Source: Nitrospirota bacterium (GTDB taxonomy: Bacteria > Nitrospirota > Thermodesulfovibrionia > Thermodesulfovibrionales > Dissulfurispiraceae). From it: DNA of 47,307 bases. Position 1 is the stretch's first letter, and every line of letters begins with the position of its first letter. Shown here in pieces: positions 8,412-15,271 of this stretch. The stretch is from NCBI GenBank assembly GCA_023476565.1, contig JAMCVZ010000045.1:1-47307 (forward strand), read 5' to 3'. Below the pieces are notes generated by a model. The model was not told the origin of the DNA. It saw only the letters and a program-made list of their open reading frames with translations, and did not search any database. The translations under genes and the position numbers were made by a program.

Positions 8412-9203
8412 TTATTCATTAAGCCTTCCACTTCTGAATCCTTCGAGATCGACAACAATGTATTTAAAGCCGAACTCTCTGAGCCGCGTTACCACAGATT
8501 CCCTGATGCCTTTATCAAAAAACCTGGAGAGCTCTTTATCCGTTACTTCTATTCTTGCCATATCATCGTGACTTCTGACCCTCAGGTTTCCGAAACCGAG
8601 GCTCTTCAAAAACTCCTCCGACAGCTCTATCCTTTTCAGGGCATCCCGTGTAATCTCGGTTCCATAGGGCAGCCTTGAAGACAGGCACGGCGATGCCGGC
8701 TTGGACCACGTAGGCAAGCCCATAGCCTTCGATATTTCCCTGATCTCATCCTTCGATAACGCCGCTTCCATAAGGGGGCTCCTTACCCCGTGCTTTACGG
8801 CTGCCTGCCGTCCGGGCCTCCAATCTGCAAGGTCATCATTATTGCTGCCGTCGATTACGCATTTATATCCCTCAGCGGCGGCTATATCGGAAAGTTTGGA
8901 GAAAAGCTCGTCTTTGCAGTAAAAGCACCTGTTCCTGGGATTTCTGGAGAACTCCGGATTGTCCAGTTCCCCGGTCCTGATTATCCTGTGGTGTACGCCC
9001 ATGAGCCGCGCCGTCTCCTCGGCACATTTCAACTCGCTCCCGGGCATGGTCTCTGAAAATGCGGTAACGGCAAGGTGGCGGATACCTGATTCCCTGACGG
9101 CCTTCAGGAGAAACGTGCTGTCGACACCGCCGGAAAAGGCAAGGACAACGGATTGCATTTCTTTCAGGATGGATAAAAGTTTTTCAAACTTTGCAGTCGT
9201 CAT
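8412..9203 (-). CDS. larE: LarE-type ATP-dependent sacrificial sulfur transferase
   Basis: The 263-residue protein shows the PP-loop SGGVDST at residues 24-30, CFYCK at about 97-101, and the LarE-specific PASPCLSSRLPYGTEIT near residue 174. In Lactiplantibacillus LarE a single cysteine in this last position gives up its sulfur to make the pincer nucleotide (nickel-pincer cofactor) from the LarB product. The cofactor serves lactate racemase LarA and relatives. Neither larA, larB nor larC is in this window, so the cofactor role rests on family membership alone. The gene is followed by the Fe-S oxidoreductase gene. LarE homologues in organisms without LarA exist and may serve other sulfur insertions. 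Confidence 0.9.
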   Translation of the reverse strand: MTTAKFEKLLSILKEMQSVVLAFSGGVDSTFLLKAVRESGIRHLAVTAFSETMPGSELKCAEETARLMGVHHRIIRTGELDNPEFSRNPRNRCFYCKDELFSKLSDIAAAEGYKCVIDGSNNDDLADWRPGRQAAVKHGVRSPLMEAALSKDEIREISKAMGLPTWSKPASPCLSSRLPYGTEITRDALKRIELSEEFLKSLGFGNLRVRSHDDMARIEVTDKELSRFFDKGIRESVVTRLREFGFKYIVVDLEGFRSGRLNE

Positions 9204-9284
9204 AACGGTAAGGTTGAAGGATGAATTATGAAGGATGAAGAGGGAGTAAATTCTTCATTCCTGGTTTCTCAACCTTCATCCTTT
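9204..9284. repeat. GAAGGATGAA-word palindromic element between rng and larE
   Basis: AAGGATGAAG at 9231-9240 is matched exactly by its complement CTTCATCCTT at 9274-9283. Further degenerate copies (GGTTGAAGGATGAATTATG at 9212-9230 and TTCTTCATTCCTGG at 9251-9264) fill the gap. It is one of several gap-filling elements of this design. Confidence 0.7.
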
Positions 9285-10793
9285 CTACAAGACGGTGATC
9301 TCATAGTTTTCCTGGTGGAGCTTTATATCCTCCTTGACTATAAGCTGGATACCATAGGCGCCCTCTATATCCTCAAGCCCCTGCCTTTCCTCTTCAGACA
9401 GGAGTTCGGCAACAGCGGAGTTCGCTTTTATCATGACCATGGACCCTCCGCCGAGATTCATCTTTTTCAGCTTCCTGAATATCTCGTATGCAACCGTCCT
9501 TGCCGATTTGATGAAGCCCCTGCCCTCGCAATAGGGGCACTGCTCGCATAATACACGCCCGAGGCTCTCCCTCACGCGCTTCCTCGTCATTTGTATGATA
9601 CCGAGCTCGGAGATATTGTAGATGGTGCTTTTCGCCCTGTCCCTTTTCATGGCCTCTACGAAGGCCTTGAAGACCTTCTCCCTGTTTTCGATCTTTTCCA
9701 TATCGATAAAATCCGTAATAATGATTCCGCCGAGGTTCCTGAGCCTTACCTGGTAAGCTATTTCCTTCACAGCCTCGAGGTTCGTCTTCAGGATTGTATC
9801 TTCGAGGTTCTCCTTGCCTACAAATTTTCCCGTGTTCACGTCGATAACGGTCATGGCTTCCGTCTGGTCGATGACTATATAGCCGCCGGATTTGAGCCAT
9901 ACGCGCCTCCCCAGCGCCCTCGATATGTCGAGCTCTATCCCGAAAGCATCGAACATCGGCTCCCGGCCTTCATACAGCTCGATCCTGTCTATAAGTCTCG
10001 GGAAATAGGTCCCGGCGAACTCCTTCAATCTTTCGTATTCTTCCGGCGAATCGATTACAAGCCTTTCCACATCATGGCTCATGAAGTCCCTCACGCTCCT
10101 GAACACCAGGTCGAGATCACTGTAGAGGAGCGATGGGGCCGATACCTTATCTTTCTTTCTTTGTATGTTATCCCAGAGCAGCAGCAGGAATTCGAGATCG
10201 CGTTTTATTTCCTCAGGCGTAGCGTCTTCACATGCCGTCCTCATTATCAAACCGAAACCTTTGGGGCGGATTTCAGCGGCAATGGCTTTCAGGTTCGCGC
10301 GTATTTCCTCATTCTCTATTCTGCGCGAGATTCCCACATGCTCTACATTGGGCATAAGCACCACATACCTGCCGGGAAGGGTGATATACGAGGTTACACG
10401 CGCTCCTTTCGTGCCGATCGGGTCTTTCGATACCTGTACGAGGAGTTCCTGGCCCTCCTGTATCAGCTCCTCTATCGAGAGCGCTTCCTCCACGTGCTCC
10501 GCTCTCGTATACAATTCGGGCTCTTCCATCCCGTTGTAGAGAAAGGCGGTGTAATAATCCTCCATGTCCGTCATTATGTCGGCCACATAAAGGAAGGCCG
10601 CCTTTTCAAGACCGATATCGATAAAGGACGACTGCATGCCGGGCAGTATCTTCAGTACCCGCCCCTTGTAAATATTGCCGACAAGGCTCGTGTCCCTCCT
10701 CCTCTCTATATACAGCTCGACTACCTGACCGCCTTCGAGGAGGGCAACCCTGCTTTCTTCCCTTGTTACATTGATTACCAGTTCACCTGTCAT
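9285..10793 (-). CDS. rng: Ribonuclease G/E family endoribonuclease
   Basis: I chose the ATG at 10793 (502 residues) because family members open with MTxELxxNVTxxExRVAL, seen here as MTGELVINVTREESRVALLE. An S1-type RNA-binding segment follows at about residues 35-110 (VGNIYKGRVLKILPGMQSSF). The metal-binding aspartates lie in AMTVIDVNTGKFVG and GGIIITDFIDME. The zinc-link CPYCEGRG is near residue 387. The length fits RNase G rather than full RNase E, as there is no degradosome scaffold tail. The protein cuts single-stranded AU-rich RNA and matures rRNA. The gene directly follows the radical SAM/DUF2344 gene, a pairing seen in many bacteria. Confidence 0.94.
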   Translation of the reverse strand: MTGELVINVTREESRVALLEGGQVVELYIERRRDTSLVGNIYKGRVLKILPGMQSSFIDIGLEKAAFLYVADIMTDMEDYYTAFLYNGMEEPELYTRAEHVEEALSIEELIQEGQELLVQVSKDPIGTKGARVTSYITLPGRYVVLMPNVEHVGISRRIENEEIRANLKAIAAEIRPKGFGLIMRTACEDATPEEIKRDLEFLLLLWDNIQRKKDKVSAPSLLYSDLDLVFRSVRDFMSHDVERLVIDSPEEYERLKEFAGTYFPRLIDRIELYEGREPMFDAFGIELDISRALGRRVWLKSGGYIVIDQTEAMTVIDVNTGKFVGKENLEDTILKTNLEAVKEIAYQVRLRNLGGIIITDFIDMEKIENREKVFKAFVEAMKRDRAKSTIYNISELGIIQMTRKRVRESLGRVLCEQCPYCEGRGFIKSARTVAYEIFRKLKKMNLGGGSMVMIKANSAVAELLSEEERQGLEDIEGAYGIQLIVKEDIKLHQENYEITVL

Positions 10794-10878
10794 ATCAATC
10801 GCGCTGTCCCACCGGAAAATAGAAATTGCCCGGTGCAATGCGCGGGATCAAGCAATCCCGCTTTTGCATTTCCCGCTC

Positions 10879-13464
10879 TCATAAAGGCTCTTTCCACCCG
10901 TCCTTCCAGCCATAGACGGCCGTCCTCGTGATATCCAGTTCCGCCATTTTTATTCCGCACAGCGCCTCGGCTATTTCGCCTATCCTTACCTTAATAGTAT
11001 CATGATCTTTAAGGGTCGCACCAAGAGCGAGGCTGTCGCCGCCGGCCTGTGTACTCTCAAGTATACCGAACTTTTCGATACACGGTGCGATATCCACATT
11101 TTTCTCTTCCCTCTGAACGATAATCCCGCCGCCGGACGACAGCGTCCTTCCCGCGGCCGCTATTTTTTCTGAAACCGCCGGCTGCGCATTGCCGATCAGG
11201 AGCCTGTATTCGTACCTCTTTATGAAACTGCTGAGGGCCGGCTCATTAACAGGTACGACAGCCATTGTATGTATCCTGATCCCCTCAGGCATAGTATTAT
11301 GCAATTCCTTGCCATAAGATTCTATATCAAAAGGGGTGAAAACCTCCATATCAAAATACTCTTTTTCACCGGCCACGCCGACACTGAGGGGGGGGCCGAA
11401 TGAAATCTTCGGCGCCGGGTGAAAACCTTTCGAATAATCGAAGGGCACCTCTGCCCGTCTCAACCCTTTAATAAGGGTTGCAACAAGCTCGAGATGGGAG
11501 AGATACTTTAACATACCTGTTTTCGAGAATTTAACCCTGACGCGTAGCTTGGCCAGTGACGGGCTTGAAGGCGGTAACGAGTGACGAGTAATTTTATTAA
11601 GCAACGAGTTTTCTGTATCTTTTTTATTCTTTAACTCGTTACTCGTTACTCGCAATTCGTCACTGCCGTTAATGTTACTGTCTTTATTGCAGTTCAAGCC
11701 GCAGGCCGTGCAGGACTTTCTGCATTCCGGTGTCCTGTTCTCTGAAGTTGCCCGCTCATACTCGCTGTAGAGGAACTCGTTCCTTACCCCGATGTTTATA
11801 TCTTCCCACGGCAATCTTTCATCCTTTTCAAAGCACCGCTGAGCATAAGAGGAGCCGTCCAGCCCGGTCTTATCCATCGCATGGACCCATTTCTTAAAAT
11901 CGAAGAATTCCGTCCAGCCGTCCAGCCGGCATCCCGATTCCCACGCCTTTTCGATAAGGTCTGCCAGGCTCCCGTCACCCCGGGCAAATACGGCCTCGAG
12001 CATGCTCATCTCTTCGTTATGTCCCTTGTACTTGATTTTTTTGCTGCCGAGGACCTCCCTCAGGAATCCCAGTTTTCTTCTTATCTCATCGAGCCCTATC
12101 TGCCCGTACCATTGAAAAGGGGTATGAGACTTTGGAACAAAAGGAGATATGGTAATCCCTATATTTACAAACCTGCCCGTATTTTTTTTAGCGATCCGCA
12201 ACGCCTTGAGGGCCATTTCTTTGATCGCCTCTATATCCTCGTCCCGTTCCGTAGGGAGTCCTATCATGAAGTAGAGTTTGAGATTGATCCAACCCTCCTC
12301 GAACAGCGCATGTAATGCCCTTTCATAATCTTCATCCCTGAAATCCTTGTTGATCACGCTCCTCAGCCTCTCCGTTGCGGCCTCGGGCGCCATGGTAAAC
12401 CCCGTTTTCCTGATGGTCCGGATCTCTTTCAAAACGTCCCGGTTAACGGCGCCGACCCTCAGGGAGGGCAGCGACAGGGCAATTTTAGAATCCCCGAATC
12501 TTTTGTTGAACTCCCTCACGGTGTGGAGAAGATGCGTATAGTCGCCTGCGCTCAAAGACGTAAAGGACACCTCATCATAGCCCGTGTTCTTCAGGGACTC
12601 TCCGGCGATCTCCAGAACTCTCCCGGGAGACCTCTCCCTCAGGGGCCTGTAAATCATGCCTGCCTGACAAAACCTGCACCCCATGGGGCAGCCCCTTGAG
12701 ACCTCAACATTCACCCTGTCATGCACAATCGATGTATAGGGGACAACAGGCATCAGGGGGTATGGGGCATGCTCAAGGTCGGCAATGAACCGCCTCTTTA
12801 CAGCAGATCCGGGTTGGTGAATGGAGGGAACGTAAAAGCCGTGCAACTTCGCTATTTCCCGAAGCACGGTCTCCCGTCCGCCGCCTCCGGACATCTTCCA
12901 TTGCCTCACCGTATCGGTAAGCTCAACGATTGCCTCCTCGCCATCGCCGACCAGGAAGGCATCGATAAAGGGGGACATCGGCGCAGGATTGACTGTGCAT
13001 GGGCCCCCTGCAATCACAAGGGGTAAACGCTCTTTTGACCCGAGTCTCTCTTCAGAGCGGAGGGGAATGCCGCCGAGGTGGAGCATGTTCAGCACCGTGG
13101 TATATGAGAGCTCATACTGCAAGCTGAAGCCCGCGATGTCGAATTCCTTGAGCGGGGTATGTGATTCCAGAGATGAAAGGAGGAGGCCGCTTCTCTTCAT
13201 ATACTCTTCGAGATCGACCCATGGTGAAAAAAAACGTTCGGCTGAAGCGTATGGAAGACTGTTGATTATGTCGTAGAGTATCCTGAGTCCCAGGTGGGAC
13301 ATTCCGACTTCGTATATGTCGGGGAAGGATAATGCAAACCTGACCGCCCCGCACTCCCAAAAATTTTTTCGCGGAAAATTTTTGGGAGTGCCTATTCTAT
13401 GACTGATCGAATTGTACTCACCATTGATATAACGGCTCGGTTTTTGAAAAAGAGAAAGCTTCAC
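10879..13464 (-). CDS. Radical SAM protein of the TIGR03960 type fused to a DUF2344 (TIGR03936) domain
   Basis: The 861-residue protein has the family opening FALSFPDIYEVGMSHLGLRIL near residue 47 (the region usually called B12-binding-like). The radical SAM triad CPMGCRFC is near residue 258. A C-terminal DUF2344 domain starts near residue 640 (VKFSKTGMLKYLSHLEL, then FHPAPKISFGPPLSVGV). Such fusions lie next to RNase G in many genomes, as here, and their substrate is unknown, though a role in RNA or ribosomal-protein modification is often guessed. The start is a GTG at 13464. Two things are odd: a 17-bp perfect palindrome within codons 25-38, and a Ser/Asn/Lys-rich linker near residues 593-632 that comes from a repeat element. 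Confidence 0.9.
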   Translation of the reverse strand: MKLSLFQKPSRYINGEYNSISHRIGTPKNFPRKNFWECGAVRFALSFPDIYEVGMSHLGLRILYDIINSLPYASAERFFSPWVDLEEYMKRSGLLLSSLESHTPLKEFDIAGFSLQYELSYTTVLNMLHLGGIPLRSEERLGSKERLPLVIAGGPCTVNPAPMSPFIDAFLVGDGEEAIVELTDTVRQWKMSGGGGRETVLREIAKLHGFYVPSIHQPGSAVKRRFIADLEHAPYPLMPVVPYTSIVHDRVNVEVSRGCPMGCRFCQAGMIYRPLRERSPGRVLEIAGESLKNTGYDEVSFTSLSAGDYTHLLHTVREFNKRFGDSKIALSLPSLRVGAVNRDVLKEIRTIRKTGFTMAPEAATERLRSVINKDFRDEDYERALHALFEEGWINLKLYFMIGLPTERDEDIEAIKEMALKALRIAKKNTGRFVNIGITISPFVPKSHTPFQWYGQIGLDEIRRKLGFLREVLGSKKIKYKGHNEEMSMLEAVFARGDGSLADLIEKAWESGCRLDGWTEFFDFKKWVHAMDKTGLDGSSYAQRCFEKDERLPWEDINIGVRNEFLYSEYERATSENRTPECRKSCTACGLNCNKDSNINGSDELRVTSNELKNKKDTENSLLNKITRHSLPPSSPSLAKLRVRVKFSKTGMLKYLSHLELVATLIKGLRRAEVPFDYSKGFHPAPKISFGPPLSVGVAGEKEYFDMEVFTPFDIESYGKELHNTMPEGIRIHTMAVVPVNEPALSSFIKRYEYRLLIGNAQPAVSEKIAAAGRTLSSGGGIIVQREEKNVDIAPCIEKFGILESTQAGGDSLALGATLKDHDTIKVRIGEIAEALCGIKMAELDITRTAVYGWKDGWKEPL
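11567..11685. repeat. GTAACGAGT-word palindromic element inside the radical SAM gene
   Basis: GGCGGTAACGAGTGACGAGT on the left is answered by TTAACTCGTTACTCGTTACT and CAATTCGTCACTGCCG on the right. The element is read through in frame and encodes the linker between the radical SAM part and DUF2344. It belongs to the same word family as 8261-8410. Confidence 0.7.
13351..13391. repeat. Perfect palindrome within a coding sequence
   Basis: GCACTCCCAAAAATTTT at 13351-13367 and AAAATTTTTGGGAGTGC at 13375-13391 are exact complements around TTCGCGG. In the protein it encodes GTPKNFPRKNFWECG, which sits between the EYNSI and VRFALSF motifs. I recall this part of the family as shorter, so it looks like an in-frame insertion comparable in style to Rickettsia palindromic elements. 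Confidence 0.8.
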
Positions 13465-13522
13465 CTTTTAAAATACCATCTGTAGAAGCCTTTAGGCAAG
13501 AAGTAAAACCTTCTGCTTTTTA

Positions 13523-13550
13523 GTTAATCTGCTTGAATGTTCAGATTAAC
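13523..13550. terminator. Weak hairpin downstream of the Lys/Ala-rich gene
   Basis: GTTAATCTG at 13523-13531 and CAGATTAAC at 13542-13550 form a 9-bp stem with a 10-nt loop after the stop of the leftward Lys/Ala-rich gene. No T-tract follows on that strand, so termination is uncertain. Confidence 0.3.
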
Positions 13551-13578
13551 GCCGTCAAAAAATTAAAACCGGTTCGTT

Positions 13579-13758
13579 TTATTTTTTGGCGGCGGTTTTC
13601 TTCGCGGGCTTCTTAGCCGCCGCTTTTTTTGCAGCAGGCTTTTTAGCCGCAGTCTTTTTTGCCGCCGGTTTCTTCGCTGCCGTCTCCTTTTTAGCCGCCG
13701 TCTTCTTAGCCGCCGTCTTTTTCTTTGCCGCCGGTTTCTTCGCTGCTGCCTTTGCCAT
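13579..13758 (-). CDS. Small Lys/Ala-rich histone H1-like protein
   Basis: Reading leftwards from the ATG at 13758 gives 59 residues, almost entirely of AAKK units: MAKAAAKKPAAKKKTAAKK and so on, with single P, T and E spacers, ending TAAKK. A strong AGGAGG site lies just before the ATG. The composition matches the basic tails of histone H1-like and AlgP-like bacterial proteins, which bind DNA without sequence preference. There is no globular domain. On the opposite strand the same DNA reads as an Ala/Phe-rich hydrophobic peptide, which I regard as an artefact. It is a stand-alone gene, divergent from the TonB-like gene. Confidence 0.8.
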   Translation of the reverse strand: MAKAAAKKPAAKKKTAAKKTAAKKETAAKKPAAKKTAAKKPAAKKAAAKKPAKKTAAKK

Positions 13759-13787
13759 CTTGTCCTCCTAGTTTTTTTTTGTTATAC

Positions 13788-13816
13788 ATATTACACCGAA
13801 AGCCCGGAAAGTTCAA
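13788..13816 (-). promoter_or_regulatory. Candidate promoter of the Lys/Ala-rich gene
   Basis: On the reverse strand TTGAAC (13811-13816) is followed after 17 bp by TAATAT (13788-13793), about 30 bp upstream of the ATG. Each box matches the consensus at four of six positions. Confidence 0.4.
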
Positions 13817-13996
13817 GAGAGAATTCGGCGCGATTATGCACACATATTAATTCTTTCGGTATTTTTGATTTTTTCTTTAATTTTTTTAACTCCCCGCATG
13901 TTCGCACATGAAAGAACATCCTTCACTTCGTCCTCGCGGCGCGCGCAATTCGTTCGTTACGCTCTCACCGGAATGAACGCTGTGGTAAAATAAATA

Positions 13997-14908
13997 ATGC
14001 GAAAGTACTTAATCTACTCCCTTGTCCTCCACATAATGCTGCTGGCACTTGCTCTTGTGGTCATTACCGAAAAGAAAATCAAAATACCGGAATCTTTTTC
14101 CGTTCGTATAATCTCGCCCGGGGAATCGAAAGAGCAGAGAAGACCCATGCCTCCCGCACCTCCAGCGCCGCGTCAGAGATATCAGGAACAGAAAGCATCG
14201 CGGATGCCCCGGCTACCCAGGGACCTGCCGCCTCCAAGAGATTTTTCAGCAGTTCCTGCCCCGCGCACGTCAGCTCCGGCACAAGGTAAAAACGCCGCCA
14301 GGCCGCGGGAAGAAATTTTAGCCGGCAAGCCTTCAGGGGCGCTCTCACAAAATCATCCGGGCTCACCTCAAAAAGAGGAAATGTCCTCCTCTGTGATCGG
14401 GCAACAGGGAATGCTTAAATACGGGAATGAAGGCGGGGACAATTTTAAGAAATCCCCGTCATCATCAACCGGGCCTAAAACCCAATCGCCGGGAACACTG
14501 AAAGAAAAACTCTTCGACAAAGACGTGATTGGACAGCTTGCCCGGAAAAGAGAGCGTGAGGAGACAAAGTCCAACAACACCCTTACGTTCGACACAAGTG
14601 ATTACAAATACTTCGGCTACATGCAGAGACTAAAAGAGAAAATAGAAGGTATATGGAAATATCCACCGGAAGCTTCCGGAAGGGGGCTATACGGAGACCT
14701 CTACATAAAGTTCACGATCAAGAAAGACGGAAAACTCGGAGCAGTCGAGCTGGTCCGCACATCGGGGCACAAAGGTCTTGATGATGCTGCGATAAGGGCC
14801 CTCAAGGATGCCAACCCCTTTTGGCCTCTTCCCACGAGTTGGGAAGACGATGGGCTGACGATAACCGGACATTTCGTATATTCCTTGTACGGGACTTATA
14901 TAAGGTAG
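13997..14908 (+). CDS. TonB-family energy transducer-like protein
   Basis: The 303-residue protein has a short cytoplasmic start, one transmembrane helix at residues 5-24 (LIYSLVLHIMLLALALVVIT), a long Pro/Arg/Ser-rich periplasmic linker to about residue 200, and a C-terminal TonB domain from about 213. The domain shows LKEKIEGIWKYPPEA, then DLYIKFTIKKDGKLGAVELVRTSG and LDDAAIRALKDANPFWPLP. That layout passes inner-membrane energy to outer-membrane receptors when ExbB/ExbD are present; neither is encoded nearby. It may instead be one of the many TonB-like proteins without a transport role. A short DUF3553-like gene follows on the same strand. Confidence 0.88.
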   Translation: MRKYLIYSLVLHIMLLALALVVITEKKIKIPESFSVRIISPGESKEQRRPMPPAPPAPRQRYQEQKASRMPRLPRDLPPPRDFSAVPAPRTSAPAQGKNAARPREEILAGKPSGALSQNHPGSPQKEEMSSSVIGQQGMLKYGNEGGDNFKKSPSSSTGPKTQSPGTLKEKLFDKDVIGQLARKREREETKSNNTLTFDTSDYKYFGYMQRLKEKIEGIWKYPPEASGRGLYGDLYIKFTIKKDGKLGAVELVRTSGHKGLDDAAIRALKDANPFWPLPTSWEDDGLTITGHFVYSLYGTYIR

Positions 14909-14977
14909 CATAATAGCCGGCCTCATGGCGCCCCACCCCTGTTTACAAAAGCTCCGCGGCGGTAGTTATAATATTGT

Positions 14978-15208
14978 ATGAGAAGATTGTATTTAAAGCC
15001 CGGAGACAAGGTCAAGCACATGAACTACTTTACATGGGGTGTTGGTGAGGTGGTAGAAGAAAAACACTCCGATCTGCCGGGGGGCTTTTGTTTCGTAAAA
15101 ATACTCTTCCAGGACGGCAACGAGCGTTCCTTTATAAACGATCTCGGCAACGAGCTCTGCTGCTATTATACCGGGATCAGATTAGTAAATGAATGCAGTA
15201 TCCGGTGA
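14978..15208 (+). CDS. DUF3553-like small protein
   Basis: The 76-residue protein contains LKPGDKVKHMNYFTWGVGEV, VEEKHSDLPGGFCFVKILFQ and ERSFINDLGNE, a small SH3-like beta-barrel pattern of the kind found in DUF3553 and in the CarD/Mfd RNA-polymerase-binding region. Two cysteines (CCYY) lie near the end. No ribosome-binding site of note is seen before the ATG at 14978. It stands 69 bp after the TonB-like gene and converges with pilQ. The domain assignment is from recall of the motif and is moderately sure; its role is unknown. Confidence 0.65.
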   Translation: MRRLYLKPGDKVKHMNYFTWGVGEVVEEKHSDLPGGFCFVKILFQDGNERSFINDLGNELCCYYTGIRLVNECSIR

Positions 15209-15271
15209 GCCCGCTCAGGCCTGACCTGACCTGCCGCGCATAAGCATTCTCAATCTCCGGCAGCCCTCCGG

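Noticed and set aside
9591-10931. Long open frame of 446 codons on the plus strand opposite rng
   Set aside because: It lies wholly antisense to the well-supported RNase G gene and has no domain or ribosome-binding site. It results from codon bias of the real gene.
13586-13771. Ala/Phe/Gly-rich hydrophobic protein on the plus strand
   Set aside because: It is the complement of the AAKK-repeat gene, which has the ribosome-binding site and promoter on the minus strand.
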